Below are positions 8,875 to 17,307 of a stretch of 58,129 nucleotides of DNA, in pieces (position 1 is the stretch's first letter; each line of letters starts with the position of its first letter). The position numbers and the translations under genes were made by a program. This DNA is from an uncultured Phascolarctobacterium sp. (lineage in GTDB: Bacteria; Bacillota; Negativicutes; Acidaminococcales; Acidaminococcaceae), in the NCBI GenBank assembly GCA_949285135.1, contig CASDXO010000001.1, forward strand, positions 134,698 through 192,826, in the 5' to 3' direction. The notes under the pieces are model-generated. The model was not told the DNA's origin, made no database searches, and was given only the letters and a program-made list of their open reading frames with translations.

Positions 8875-10149
8875 ATGAAAGCTGTCTATCTTGATACCTT
8901 TGCGGGTATCAGCGGTAATATGCTGCTGGGAGCGCTGCTGGATGCGGGTTATCCTTTTGAGATGCTGCGCAGCGAACTGCAGAAACTGCAGCTGGGCGAT
9001 TATGAGCTGATATATAAAAAAGTAAATAAGCTTGGTATAGATTCTGTATATTTTAATGTCCTGCTTCCCGATGGACATGAACACAACCATGAAGCTCATG
9101 AGCATGGTCATCAGCATGGGCACGAACATCATGGACACGAACATGTGCATCAGCATGGTGAGCAGGTGCATAATCATACTCATGTGCATCGCAATTTCCG
9201 TGATATTATGGCAATTATTAATGCTTCTCAACTTTCTGATACTGTAAAGGCAAAAGCAGAGATGGTTTTCCGGGCGATTGCAGAAGCAGAAGCCAAAGTA
9301 CATGGCAAGACAATAGAAGAAGTGCATTTCCACGAAGTAGGCGCTGTTGATACGATTATTGATATTGTCGGCTGCCTGCTGGGTCTGGAATATCTTGGCA
9401 TTGAAAAAATTTATGTCGGTACGGTAACTACCGGCTCAGGCTTTGTGCAGTGTGCCCATGGGCTGATGCCCGTACCTGCTCCGGCAACGGCAGAGCTTTT
9501 GCAGCAGCTGCCGCAGCATAAGGGCATAGTAGAAAAGGAAATGACTACGCCTACAGGGGCTGCTTTACTGAAAGTACTGGCTGAGTACAGCGACGGCTTA
9601 CCGTCTGGCTTTACGGGAAATTATATTGCCTATGGCGCCGGTACGCGGGATGTGCAGATACCTAATGTACTGCGTATGTATGTGGGAACTGTGCTGCAGC
9701 AGACGGAAACTGTGCTGGAGGCGGCCTGCAATCTTGATGATGTCAGCGGCGAGATTGTAGGCTATGTGGTACAGAAACTGCTTGCTGCCGGTGCGCTGGA
9801 TGTCTGGACAGAGCCTATTATGATGAAAAAAGGCCGCCCGGCCTGCAAACTGGCGTTTCTCTGCGCGGCAGAAAAGTTGGATGGTTTGCTTCAAATCGTG
9901 TTTGCTGAAACTGGCACCTTGGGCGTGCGCTATCATAAAGTGCAGCGTAGCGTGCTGAAGCGAGGTTTTGTACAGGCAGATACGCCATATGGTGCTGTAC
10001 GCGTAAAATATGGTGTCCAGGACGGCAAGATAAGCGGCATGGCACCGGAATATGAGGACTGCAGGCAGCTTGCTGCAGAGCATAATGTTCCGCTGGCATC
10101 TGTTTATGCAGCTGCCTGTCAGGCAGCAGAGAGGCTTTTACATGGATGA
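8875..10149 (+). CDS. larC: LarC: nickel insertion protein for the nickel-pincer cofactor
   Basis: 424 residues. LarC is a CTP-dependent cyclometallase that puts nickel into the pincer nucleotide. The N-terminus (YLDTFAGISGNMLLGALLDAG) is the family signature, and the C-terminal half with FAETGTLGVRYHKVQR is present in the same frame. In Lactobacillus plantarum the gene is read through a programmed frameshift (larC1/larC2); here it is one continuous frame. Residues 68-105 contain 18 histidines in HxH-type repeats, a probable nickel-storage or delivery loop. It sits 4 nt after larB and overlaps the RNase HIII gene by 8 nt. Confidence 0.93.
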   Translation: MKAVYLDTFAGISGNMLLGALLDAGYPFEMLRSELQKLQLGDYELIYKKVNKLGIDSVYFNVLLPDGHEHNHEAHEHGHQHGHEHHGHEHVHQHGEQVHNHTHVHRNFRDIMAIINASQLSDTVKAKAEMVFRAIAEAEAKVHGKTIEEVHFHEVGAVDTIIDIVGCLLGLEYLGIEKIYVGTVTTGSGFVQCAHGLMPVPAPATAELLQQLPQHKGIVEKEMTTPTGAALLKVLAEYSDGLPSGFTGNYIAYGAGTRDVQIPNVLRMYVGTVLQQTETVLEAACNLDDVSGEIVGYVVQKLLAAGALDVWTEPIMMKKGRPACKLAFLCAAEKLDGLLQIVFAETGTLGVRYHKVQRSVLKRGFVQADTPYGAVRVKYGVQDGKISGMAPEYEDCRQLAAEHNVPLASVYAAACQAAERLLHG

Positions 10150-11053
10150 TTTTGTAAATTATCTGGAGGGTATGCGTCTAAAACTTGGCAGCGCGGCTGA
10201 TATAAGTGCGGAAAAGGATGTTCCCTACGGACATCAGTTTACACTGCTGCAGGACGGTGAGAAGGTAACGCTTACTGTTTATAACGGCAAGAAAGGCAGA
10301 CGCCTTGTCTGGGGCGGCAGTTCCGGCAGGCTTGCGGCAGCCTTGCAGGCTGCAGTAGAAAATACTGCTGCCGAACCGTATCTGCAGGATGCAAAGCCGC
10401 AGGGCATCTGGGCCGGCAGTGACGAATCCGGCAAGGGAGATTTTTTTGGCCCGCTGGTCGTAGCTGCCGTGGCAGTAGATGATAAAGCAGCTGATCAGCT
10501 GCGTGCTGCAGGTGTTAAGGATTGCAAGCAGCTGACGGATAAAAAGATACTGGAGCTGGAAGCGCAGATTGAGGATAAGGCGCTGGCTTACAGCGTATTG
10601 GAGCTGAAACCGGAGGTATATAACCTGCGGTATGAACAGGTACGTCAGGAGGGCGGCAATCTTAACAGGCTATTGGGGTATGGACATATTGCGGCACTGA
10701 CGCAGGTACTGCAGAAACAGCCTGAATGCCGCAGTGCATTGATAGATCAGTTTACCAAATCTGATACTGTTATCAGAATGCTGGCAGCAAAATTTCCCGG
10801 CACTTCATTCAGACAGCAGCCCAGGGCGGAAAGTGACATGGCCGTTGCTGCTGCTTCCATTCTTGCCAGAGCAAAGTTTTTGCACAGGATGGATGCACTG
10901 TCTGAGCAGGCTGGTTTTGTGCTGCCCAAAGGAGGCGGCGCGGCAGCGACAGAGGCGGCACAGAGACTGTTGCAGCACTTTGGCAGAGAAGCATTGCGTT
11001 CTTACGTCAAACTGCATTTTGCCAATTACGCCAAGCTGAAAGAAAATAAATAG
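10142..11053 (+). CDS. rnhC: Ribonuclease HIII
   Basis: 303 residues. The N-terminal 80 residues form the TBP-like substrate-binding domain typical of RNase HIII (DFVNYLEG at the start). The catalytic RNase H fold begins with GIWAGSDESGKGDFFGPLVVAA, carrying the first active-site acidic residues (DE..GKGD); RAESDMAVAAASILAR carries a later one. It degrades the RNA strand of RNA-DNA hybrids. The start is the ATG overlapping the larC stop by 8 nt, preceded by GAGAGG. An in-frame ATG 90 nt further up would be inside larC and is not needed. Confidence 0.93.
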   Translation: MDDFVNYLEGMRLKLGSAADISAEKDVPYGHQFTLLQDGEKVTLTVYNGKKGRRLVWGGSSGRLAAALQAAVENTAAEPYLQDAKPQGIWAGSDESGKGDFFGPLVVAAVAVDDKAADQLRAAGVKDCKQLTDKKILELEAQIEDKALAYSVLELKPEVYNLRYEQVRQEGGNLNRLLGYGHIAALTQVLQKQPECRSALIDQFTKSDTVIRMLAAKFPGTSFRQQPRAESDMAVAAASILARAKFLHRMDALSEQAGFVLPKGGGAAATEAAQRLLQHFGREALRSYVKLHFANYAKLKENK

Positions 11054-11069
11054 TCTGGTGGTGAAGTAC

Positions 11070-11921
11070 GTGAGGCAGCTTATTGTTAATGCAGACGATT
11101 TTGGTTTACATACAAAGATTAATCAGGGAATAATCAAAGGCTTTCAGGAGGGCTTTATTACCAGTACCTCGCTGATGTGCAGTGCACCTGCTTTTGCAGA
11201 GGCAGCAGCGCTGGCACAGGAAAATCCGGGGCTTGGGGTCGGTATTCATCTGACACTGGTCGGCAGTGTGCCTCCTGCAGCTGATCCTGCTAAGGTGCGC
11301 AGCCTGCTGGACGCAAATGGTCTGTTTCTGCCGGATTATGTGGCATTTGCTGCAAGGTTTTATCGTGGCGGGGTCAGAATGAGTGAACTGGAAACTGAGC
11401 TTTGTGCTCAGATTGAACGTGGTTTGGCAACAAATCTGAAAATAACACATATTGACAGTCATCAGCATACACATGTACTACCCATAATCAGTGATTTAGT
11501 GGTAAAATTATGTTATAAATATAATATAGGGAAAATAAGGAATCCTCACGAAGCATATTTTTTTGATGGCGGTTTTGCTGCCGGCAGCGGCAGAAAACTG
11601 GGGCGCGCGGGGCTTTCTTTCTGTGCGTCTTTGGCCATGCGCAAAGCTAAAGCTGCCGGAATGCGGTTTCCAGAGCATTTTTTCGGTATGCTGGCCGGCG
11701 GTAATCTGAATGAAACGCTGGTGGGTAATATCATCAGGAATCTGCCGGAAGGCGTCAGCGAGATTATGACCCATCCGGGGCTTGACAGCCAGTCTCTGGC
11801 GCGCAACTTTACGTGGAATTATCACTGGGAGGATGAGCTTAACGCTTTCCTTTCGGTAGAAAATAAACGTTTATTAGAGAAAAACAATATTTCTCTGATA
11901 AATTTTGGTGGTTTGAAATAA
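11070..11921 (+). CDS. YdjC/HpnK/ChbG-family carbohydrate or lipid-sugar deacetylase
   Basis: 283 residues. The family removes N-acetyl groups from sugars (chitooligosaccharides for ChbG; lipid-linked sugars proposed for HpnK). Metal and catalytic motifs are clear: NADDFG at the N-terminus, GIHLTL at about 66-71 and HIDSHQHTHVLP near 127. It ends with EIMTHPGL. GTG codons at 11058, 11061 and 11070 are all possible starts; GGTGG at 11057-11061 is 8 nt before 11070, and starting there gives VRQLIVNADDFG, matching the family's usual N-terminus. Neighbours (flippase-like protein, epimerase, ArnT-like transferase) suggest a lipid-linked sugar as substrate. Confidence 0.85.
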   Translation: MRQLIVNADDFGLHTKINQGIIKGFQEGFITSTSLMCSAPAFAEAAALAQENPGLGVGIHLTLVGSVPPAADPAKVRSLLDANGLFLPDYVAFAARFYRGGVRMSELETELCAQIERGLATNLKITHIDSHQHTHVLPIISDLVVKLCYKYNIGKIRNPHEAYFFDGGFAAGSGRKLGRAGLSFCASLAMRKAKAAGMRFPEHFFGMLAGGNLNETLVGNIIRNLPEGVSEIMTHPGLDSQSLARNFTWNYHWEDELNAFLSVENKRLLEKNNISLINFGGLK

Positions 11922-12923
11922 ATGACGAGAAAATTATTGGTTCGTTTGGCAGCATTGTTTGCTTTCGTTATGCTTATTTCTGCTGCAGTAATTTATTTTA
12001 CATTCGATATACGGGCACTGGAATATCTGACGATGTTTGATCTGCAGTGCGTCCTGCTGGCTCTGGGCTGTCTGGCTCTGGGGCTTACTTTTGACGGACT
12101 GCGTCTGATGACGCTGGCAGATGTTACCGATGAAAAACTGCCGGTGCGGCAGGTTGCCAATGTTGTACTGAGCAACTATTTTCTGGCGCTGGTAACACCG
12201 GGAGCCAGCGGCGGCGCGATTGCTCAGATCATGTTTATGAAAAAGGCAGGAGTGCCGGTCGCCAAGGCAACGGTCGTTGTGCTGGTGCGCACCATTATGT
12301 CTATTTTCTTTCTCATTTTGCTGGTACCGGTAGTACTACAAAATGATAATGATATCAGTCGCTGGATGCCGCCTTCGGTGATAACGACAGTTTCCGTACT
12401 GTTTACTTCACTTCCCGTAATTGCGTTTTTTCTTATGCGAACCAAGTATCCTGAGCAGTGGTTATATATATGTACGGCCAAGTTTTCCTATGATACAAGG
12501 CGCAACTGCTTTATCTGGTATAAGGAATTTAAGCATGCTTTTGTGGTCATGGGGCAGCATCCTTTCAGGATTCTGAAGGCATTTCTGGAGTCTGGCATCA
12601 GTTTGCTGTGTATTTACGCTACTGTTCCTGCGTTTTTTACAGGACTGAATATTGATTTTAATTTTTTCCAGGTGATGGGCAGAATGGTACTGCTCAATCT
12701 GGTGCTCTATTTTTCGCCTACGCCCGGTGGCAGCGGTATTGCCGAAGCCGGATTCGTCGTACTGTTTTCCAGCATCCTTCCTAATGGTTTGGATGGTATT
12801 ATGGCTGTGCTGTGGCGTTTTACGGCAGAATATCTGCCGTTTTTGCTGGGTGCTTTTGTTTCAGTACGGGCCTTTGGAGCGAATGTCCTGGCTATGACTA
12901 ATTTAGGGAGAGATAATAAATGA
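11922..12923 (+). CDS. Flippase-like / lysylphosphatidylglycerol synthase TM-domain family protein
   Basis: 333 residues with about eight membrane spans. Family motifs are VLSNYFLALVTPGASGGAIAQIMF (about 86-109) and LYFSPTPGGSGIAEAGFV, matching the UPF0104/AglD/MprF membrane domain. Members are associated with transfer or flipping of lipid-linked groups. The soluble synthase domain of MprF is absent. Its ATG follows the preceding stop directly, and its own stop overlaps the next start (ATGA). Context suggests movement of a lipid-linked sugar across the inner membrane, but this is inference. Confidence 0.8.
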   Translation: MTRKLLVRLAALFAFVMLISAAVIYFTFDIRALEYLTMFDLQCVLLALGCLALGLTFDGLRLMTLADVTDEKLPVRQVANVVLSNYFLALVTPGASGGAIAQIMFMKKAGVPVAKATVVVLVRTIMSIFFLILLVPVVLQNDNDISRWMPPSVITTVSVLFTSLPVIAFFLMRTKYPEQWLYICTAKFSYDTRRNCFIWYKEFKHAFVVMGQHPFRILKAFLESGISLLCIYATVPAFFTGLNIDFNFFQVMGRMVLLNLVLYFSPTPGGSGIAEAGFVVLFSSILPNGLDGIMAVLWRFTAEYLPFLLGAFVSVRAFGANVLAMTNLGRDNK

Positions 12924-13864
12924 AACTTTTAATAACCGGCGGTGCGGGTTTTATCGGTTCGCATCTGCTGGAGCTTTTGGCTGCTGATAAAGCTGCCTAT
13001 GAAGCAGTTGTTCTGGACAATTTTTCATCAGGCTGTAAAGAGAATATACCTGATGGAATCAAATTTGTGCAGGGCGATATCCGCGATAAAAAGCTGGAGC
13101 AGCTGTTCGCGGAAGAACGTTTTGATGCAGTTATTCATCTGGCGGCACAGACCATGGTTCCTTCTTCCATCGAGCATCCGCAGGAAGACTGCGATATTAA
13201 TCTGATGGGTCTGGTTAATGTACTGGAGTGCTGCCGTAAGCATAAAGTGGGAAGCATTGTATTTTCTTCCAGCGCTGCTGTTTATGGAGATAATCCTCAT
13301 ATTCCTCTGCTGGAAACAGAGCGCCTTGTGCCCACGTCTTTTTACGGGCTGACTAAAATGACAAGCGAACATTATCTGCGACTTTACCATGAGCTTTATC
13401 ATATGAATGCTGCTGTGCTGCGTTTCGCCAATGTTTATGGCGAGCGCCAGGGAGCAGGCGGTGAAGGCGGTGTAGTCAGCATTTTCTGCAAGCTGCTGGC
13501 ACAGGGAAAAGGAGTTACCGTATTTGGTGACGGCAGTCAGACGCGTGATTTTGTTTATGCCGGTGATGTGGCCGCAGCGCTGCTGGCCGCAGTTAAGCTG
13601 TCCGGGTACAATACCATTAATATTTCCACACGAAAGGAAACCTCTCTGCGGGAGTTGCTGGCAGCTTTTGAAACAGCAGCAGGACACAGCATTGACGTAT
13701 GTTATGCTCCTGCCAGAGAAGGTGATATTTATCGGTCGGTATTGGATAATACAGCCTGCAGCAGGCTGCTGCATTTTGTGCCGCAGATGTCGCTGACGGA
13801 AGGTGTATGCCGTACATATCGTGATTATGCACAACAATATAAGCGAGGTATGCAAGAGCAATGA
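12920..13864 (+). CDS. NAD-dependent nucleotide-sugar epimerase/dehydratase, GalE-like
   Basis: 314 residues, extended short-chain dehydrogenase fold. The Rossmann NAD site is GGAGFIGSH (residues 7-15). Active-site residues are in FSSSAAVYG (116-123) and Tyr142-Lys146 (YGLTK). The cofactor and sugar regions resemble UDP-glucose or UDP-GlcNAc 4-epimerases. The substrate is unknown; between a flippase-like gene and an ArnT-like gene it probably provides the nucleotide sugar for a lipid carrier. It overlaps both neighbours by 4 nt (ATGA at each end), so the genes are translationally coupled. Confidence 0.88.
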   Translation: MKLLITGGAGFIGSHLLELLAADKAAYEAVVLDNFSSGCKENIPDGIKFVQGDIRDKKLEQLFAEERFDAVIHLAAQTMVPSSIEHPQEDCDINLMGLVNVLECCRKHKVGSIVFSSSAAVYGDNPHIPLLETERLVPTSFYGLTKMTSEHYLRLYHELYHMNAAVLRFANVYGERQGAGGEGGVVSIFCKLLAQGKGVTVFGDGSQTRDFVYAGDVAAALLAAVKLSGYNTINISTRKETSLRELLAAFETAAGHSIDVCYAPAREGDIYRSVLDNTACSRLLHFVPQMSLTEGVCRTYRDYAQQYKRGMQEQ

Positions 13865-15420
13865 AACAGATTGAAAAAAACAGTCTGCTGATTCTGGCCT
13901 GTGTTATTATTTTTACCTTATTTTTCGGCATCGGTGGTGTACCGCTGTTAGATCCTGATGAGCCTGTTTATGCGGAAACGGCCCGGGAAATGATTCAGAC
14001 GGGAGATTTTCTCTCGCCGCGTATTTTTGGCGATTACTGGTATGATAAACCGCCCATGTATTACTGGCTTGTTGCAGCTGCTTTCAAGGTTTTTGGCTAC
14101 AGCGAATTTGCAGCACGTTTTCCGGCGGCACTTATGGGTGCGCTGACTGCGTTTATGCTGTATTTTTCTGTCACTAAATTATTTAATGAACGTGCCGGTT
14201 TCTGGTCGTCTTTAATTCTTACCAGCTGTATTCAGTTCTTTTATCTCAGCAAGGCGGCCGTGACAGATACGTCGCTGCTGTTTTTTATGACCGGTGCGCT
14301 GCTGAGCTTTATGCATAAAAAGTACTGGCTTATGTACGTATGTATGGGCTTTGCTACTCTGGTGAAAGGTCCGATAGGTATCGTTTTCCCCGGCATTATT
14401 ATCTTCCTGTATCTGCTCCTGATGGGTCAGCTGAAGGAAATCTTCCGTATGCACGTACTGCGTGGCCTTTTAGTATACCTGCTGGTTGCAGGTCCCTGGT
14501 ATTATCTTATGTATACGGTACATGGGATGGAATTTATTAATACTTTTCTGGGGTTTCATAATGTTACCCGTTTTACTACGCCTGAACATGCCAGCAGGGT
14601 TACCTTCTGGTATTATTTTCCGGTAGTTATTCTGGGCTTGTTCCCTTGGACCGGCCTGCTGATTCAGTCGGTTAAAGCGTCAATTAGTGACAGCCGTATT
14701 GATGATATGCGTCTGTTGGTCTTTATGCATGTATGGTGGGTTTTTGTCTTTATTTTCTTTACTGTCTGCAAGACCAAACTGGTTTCTTATATCCTGCCGA
14801 TGTTCCCGGCTCTTGCGATTATTATTGGCTGGAATATTTCGCGGATGATGCAGAAAATGCGTCATAATACGACTTTCTATCACTGGATTGTCGGCAGTGG
14901 TCTGATGTTCGTGCTGTTAGGTGCGGGCTGGATTATTGGCGGCCAGCAGTTGCCTGAGCTGGCTTTCGGCGGTATGGTGCTGGGTGTGCTGACGCTGCTT
15001 TTGGGGGCGGCGGCTGTGTTTACGCTCTGGTATTACCGCGATATTCAGCTGGCAGCCTGGATACATGTAATGCTTGGCGTAGTTACCATGTGCGTGGCTT
15101 TCGCTTTTCTGCTGCCTGTCGTGGCAGACCGTTTCAGTGTTAAGACCATCAGTGCCGAGTATCAGCAACGCTGTGATCAGAATACAGCTATTTATGTAGA
15201 TAAATTCTTACGCCCGGGCTTTATGTATTATACTGGCAAGCCTGGTGTGGAGATGCTGCCAAAAACGGACGCTTTTGCTAAAGCGCTGCAAAACGGCGAG
15301 CATAAATATTTCCTCGTCAGAGGTCTGGAATACCGCAGACTGCTGCAGAATCAGCCGCAGCCTGCCAATCTGCAGCAGGTAACAGAGATTGCCGATATTT
15401 ATCTGCTGGAACAGAAATAA
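13861..15420 (+). CDS. ArnT-like glycosyltransferase family 39 membrane protein
   Basis: 519 residues with about twelve spans. The first periplasmic loop carries the GT-C signature DPDEPVYAETAREM followed by YWYDKPPMYYWL, as in ArnT, which moves aminoarabinose from undecaprenyl phosphate to lipid A. PMT_2-type spacing and the C-terminal periplasmic segment also fit. It would transfer a polyprenyl-phosphate sugar to an envelope acceptor at the outer face of the inner membrane. The acceptor is unknown. It is the last gene of the long operon and is followed by a bidirectional terminator. Confidence 0.85.
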   Translation: MKQIEKNSLLILACVIIFTLFFGIGGVPLLDPDEPVYAETAREMIQTGDFLSPRIFGDYWYDKPPMYYWLVAAAFKVFGYSEFAARFPAALMGALTAFMLYFSVTKLFNERAGFWSSLILTSCIQFFYLSKAAVTDTSLLFFMTGALLSFMHKKYWLMYVCMGFATLVKGPIGIVFPGIIIFLYLLLMGQLKEIFRMHVLRGLLVYLLVAGPWYYLMYTVHGMEFINTFLGFHNVTRFTTPEHASRVTFWYYFPVVILGLFPWTGLLIQSVKASISDSRIDDMRLLVFMHVWWVFVFIFFTVCKTKLVSYILPMFPALAIIIGWNISRMMQKMRHNTTFYHWIVGSGLMFVLLGAGWIIGGQQLPELAFGGMVLGVLTLLLGAAAVFTLWYYRDIQLAAWIHVMLGVVTMCVAFAFLLPVVADRFSVKTISAEYQQRCDQNTAIYVDKFLRPGFMYYTGKPGVEMLPKTDAFAKALQNGEHKYFLVRGLEYRRLLQNQPQPANLQQVTEIADIYLLEQK

Positions 15421-15476
15421 GGCAAACAGATTTTAATATAAATTTTTTTCGATTTATATGTTTTAAATATAATAAA

Positions 15477-15514
15477 AATAAGGTTCTGCTCGTAAGAGTA
15501 GAACCTTATTTTTA
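15477..15514. terminator. Bidirectional terminator between the long operon and the methyltransferase gene
   Basis: A 15-bp stem with one G-U pair (15477-15491 with 15496-15510), GTAA loop, T-rich run on the plus side and an A-rich run on the left that serves the minus strand. Confidence 0.9.
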
Positions 15515-16213
15515 TTATAAAATGTTTTTGTCCTTTATTCCGGTAAGTATTTCAATTTTTGAATTTGGAATTTCTAATCCCCAGTTATCCCATCCAATAA
15601 AATTATTTCGGGCAAATAGTTCTATTTTTTCTTGGTTAGGAAACATTTTTGTAATATTATCAATCACTTCTAACGGTTTTTCACTATGCTTACCTCTTGG
15701 GACTATAACCATTTGTTTAATATTTCGTGCTCCACGTGGTTGTGGAATTTTTCCTTTTTTGAAAACTAAAACAAATTCAGTTTGACTTAGCGTGTATCGA
15801 CCTGGATTATGTATCATTTTATTCCAAACAAATGCTACAGTTTTATATTCAAATCCCCATGCTTCACCTAATTCAATAGAATTAGCTAATTGAGGACCAG
15901 TTGTCCACATAAATAGAATACAGTTAGTGTCAGCAATAGACGCAACATCTAATTCCTTTAATTGTTTTAGTTTTAATGTGGGATACTTAAACGTTGATGA
16001 GCTAATGAAAATATTTTTTTTGAAACCAATATTTTCATTTTTGATAGTAGTTTTATCATATTGCATTTTTCCTCCATAATCCCATGGAGGATCTGCATAT
16101 ATTATCTGATATTTTTTTGCAGGTAATTCTGGATAAATATTTTTTAGGGGATTAATTTTCATACGTTCTTTTGCTTGTTTACTATATAGGGAATAGGCTG
16201 TAACTTCTTTCAT
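15515..16213 (-). CDS. MT-A70-type DNA adenine methyltransferase, predicted partner of a MunI-like enzyme
   Basis: 232 residues. The catalytic motif DPPW is at 41-44 (IIYADPPWDYGG), and a later block (FMWTTGP) plus a C-terminal FARNNFIGWDNWG segment matches MT-A70 DNA N6-adenine methyltransferases. It would protect CAATTG sites if the adjacent nuclease has MunI specificity. It is divergent from the controller and nuclease genes, with about 150 nt between. The ATG at 16213 is the first available; the nearest AAAGGA lies some 16 nt upstream, rather far, so an internal start at 16162 cannot be excluded. Base composition is much richer in A+T than the flanking housekeeping genes, as usual for acquired restriction systems. 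Confidence 0.88.
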   Translation of the reverse strand: MKEVTAYSLYSKQAKERMKINPLKNIYPELPAKKYQIIYADPPWDYGGKMQYDKTTIKNENIGFKKNIFISSSTFKYPTLKLKQLKELDVASIADTNCILFMWTTGPQLANSIELGEAWGFEYKTVAFVWNKMIHNPGRYTLSQTEFVLVFKKGKIPQPRGARNIKQMVIVPRGKHSEKPLEVIDNITKMFPNQEKIELFARNNFIGWDNWGLEIPNSKIEILTGIKDKNIL

Positions 16214-16238
16214 AACTGTTATAAAAAAGTCCTTTCAT

Positions 16239-16345
16239 AAACTTATCAATTAAGTTTACATTAGAAAAATATATTAGTCAATGTATTGTTGCTTAAAAAC
16301 CGTTGTTTTATATACGTATAAGACTTAATCTAAACTTAAAAAGTT
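16239..16345. promoter_or_regulatory. Two related inverted repeats, candidate controller-protein operators
   Basis: AAACTTA-N5-TAAGTTT at 16239-16257 and the related AACTT-AAA-AAGTT at 16333-16345 lie between the divergent methyltransferase and controller genes. Controller proteins of such systems bind paired dyads here to time nuclease expression. Binding by this protein is inferred. Confidence 0.45.
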
Positions 16346-16362
16346 ATATATTGGTGAAAAAT

Positions 16363-16569
16363 ATGATTACTCAAGAATTTGGCAATAGAATAAAAAAATT
16401 AAGAAATAATTTAGGAATAAGCCAAGAGAAGTTTGCATTAATGATTAATATGGATAGAACATATTATGCTTCAGTAGAAAGTGGAAAGCGTAATATATCT
16501 ATAAATAATATTGTGAAGATTGCAAATGGTTTTGGAATTAGTTTAGAAGAATTATTTAAAGGATTATAA
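16363..16569 (+). CDS. Small XRE-type HTH controller (C) protein of the restriction system
   Basis: 68 residues, nearly all one lambda-repressor-type HTH (about 17-41: LGISQEKFALMINMDRTYYASVESG). Size and position, directly before a restriction endonuclease and divergent from its methyltransferase, fit C proteins, which delay nuclease expression until DNA is protected. Upstream in-frame codons starting at 16303 would add 20 residues not expected for the family; the ATG at 16363 starts MITQEFGNRIKKLR, a normal N-terminus. The ribosome site is weak (GGTGAA). The nuclease gene begins 11 nt after its stop. Confidence 0.8.
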   Translation: MITQEFGNRIKKLRNNLGISQEKFALMINMDRTYYASVESGKRNISINNIVKIANGFGISLEELFKGL

Positions 16570-16580
16570 GGAGTATTTTT

Positions 16581-17207
16581 ATGGCTAAAAATGAATTAAA
16601 AAGCAGAGATAATTGGCAAACAGCCTCAGGTCCCAGTGGATTAGCTGGTAAGGCTGAAAAAAATTTATATAAAGTATTTGAAAAGGCATTTAAAGGTACT
16701 AATTATGTTATTTCAAAACATCCTAAAGATTTAAAACATTTGTATGAAGATGTTATTTTGTCTGAGGATACTCTTGCACAAATTTATTGCCCAGATAAAA
16801 AAGTAATCAAAAATGCAAAAAAACGCGGTTGGGGTGTTTCTCCCGATTTTTCTATTACAAATAAATTAACACGAAAAATTTTATTTGGTGAAATTAAACG
16901 CCAAGACGGTTGGGTAGAGGGAACAGATCCGAGTGCTGGTCGTGGTAATGCACATGAACGAATGTGTAAATTGTTTACGCCGGGGTTATTAAATGCCTGT
17001 AGAAGTATTGGTGGTATTGAAGATGAAGAGATACTACCGTTTTGGGTGGTATTAGAAGGAGATATTACTCGTGATCCTAAAAGGAATAGAGAAATTGCTT
17101 TTTGGTTTGGAAAATATGATAAGAATTACTTTATGTGGCGTCCGAATATGACAGGGGAAGATTTGATAAAGCATTTTAATAAATATCTTAAACATTATCT
17201 TGATTAG
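16581..17207 (+). CDS. Type II restriction endonuclease, MunI-like (predicted CAATTG)
   Basis: 208 residues, collinear from recall with R.MunI (about 202 residues, recognition CAATTG). The PD-ExK active site is intact: Asp89 in SPDF, then Glu104 and Lys106 in FGEIKRQDG. The recognition element RGNAHER (121-127) corresponds to the GNxxER element that MunI shares with EcoRI for the central AATT. Long stretches such as LPFWVV.EGDITRDPKR and FMWRPN match what I remember of MunI. AGGAG lies 8 nt before the ATG. The gene is AT-rich and ends just before the terminator it shares with fba. Confidence 0.9.
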   Translation: MAKNELKSRDNWQTASGPSGLAGKAEKNLYKVFEKAFKGTNYVISKHPKDLKHLYEDVILSEDTLAQIYCPDKKVIKNAKKRGWGVSPDFSITNKLTRKILFGEIKRQDGWVEGTDPSAGRGNAHERMCKLFTPGLLNACRSIGGIEDEEILPFWVVLEGDITRDPKRNREIAFWFGKYDKNYFMWRPNMTGEDLIKHFNKYLKHYLD

Positions 17208-17263
17208 TGATTAATATACTATAAATGAAGATATTTTAAATTTTAATATTTAATATTTATATA

Positions 17264-17299
17264 AAAAAAGAGGCTTACAAATGTAAGCCTCTTTTTTGT
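17264..17299. terminator. Bidirectional terminator between the nuclease gene and fba
   Basis: A 16-bp stem: AAAAAAGAGGCTTACA (17264-17279) with its complement at 17282-17297. T runs are present in both orientations. Confidence 0.9.
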
Positions 17300-17307
17300 C
17301 GTATAGA

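Noticed and set aside
9074..9190. Tandem CATG-rich repeats that look like a short repeat array
   Set aside because: They are the coding sequence of the His-rich loop of LarC; units are irregular and there are no spacers as in CRISPR.
13028..13861. A 277-codon open frame antisense to the epimerase gene
   Set aside because: The epimerase has all its active-site motifs and is coupled to both neighbours; the antisense frame has no ribosome site or domain.
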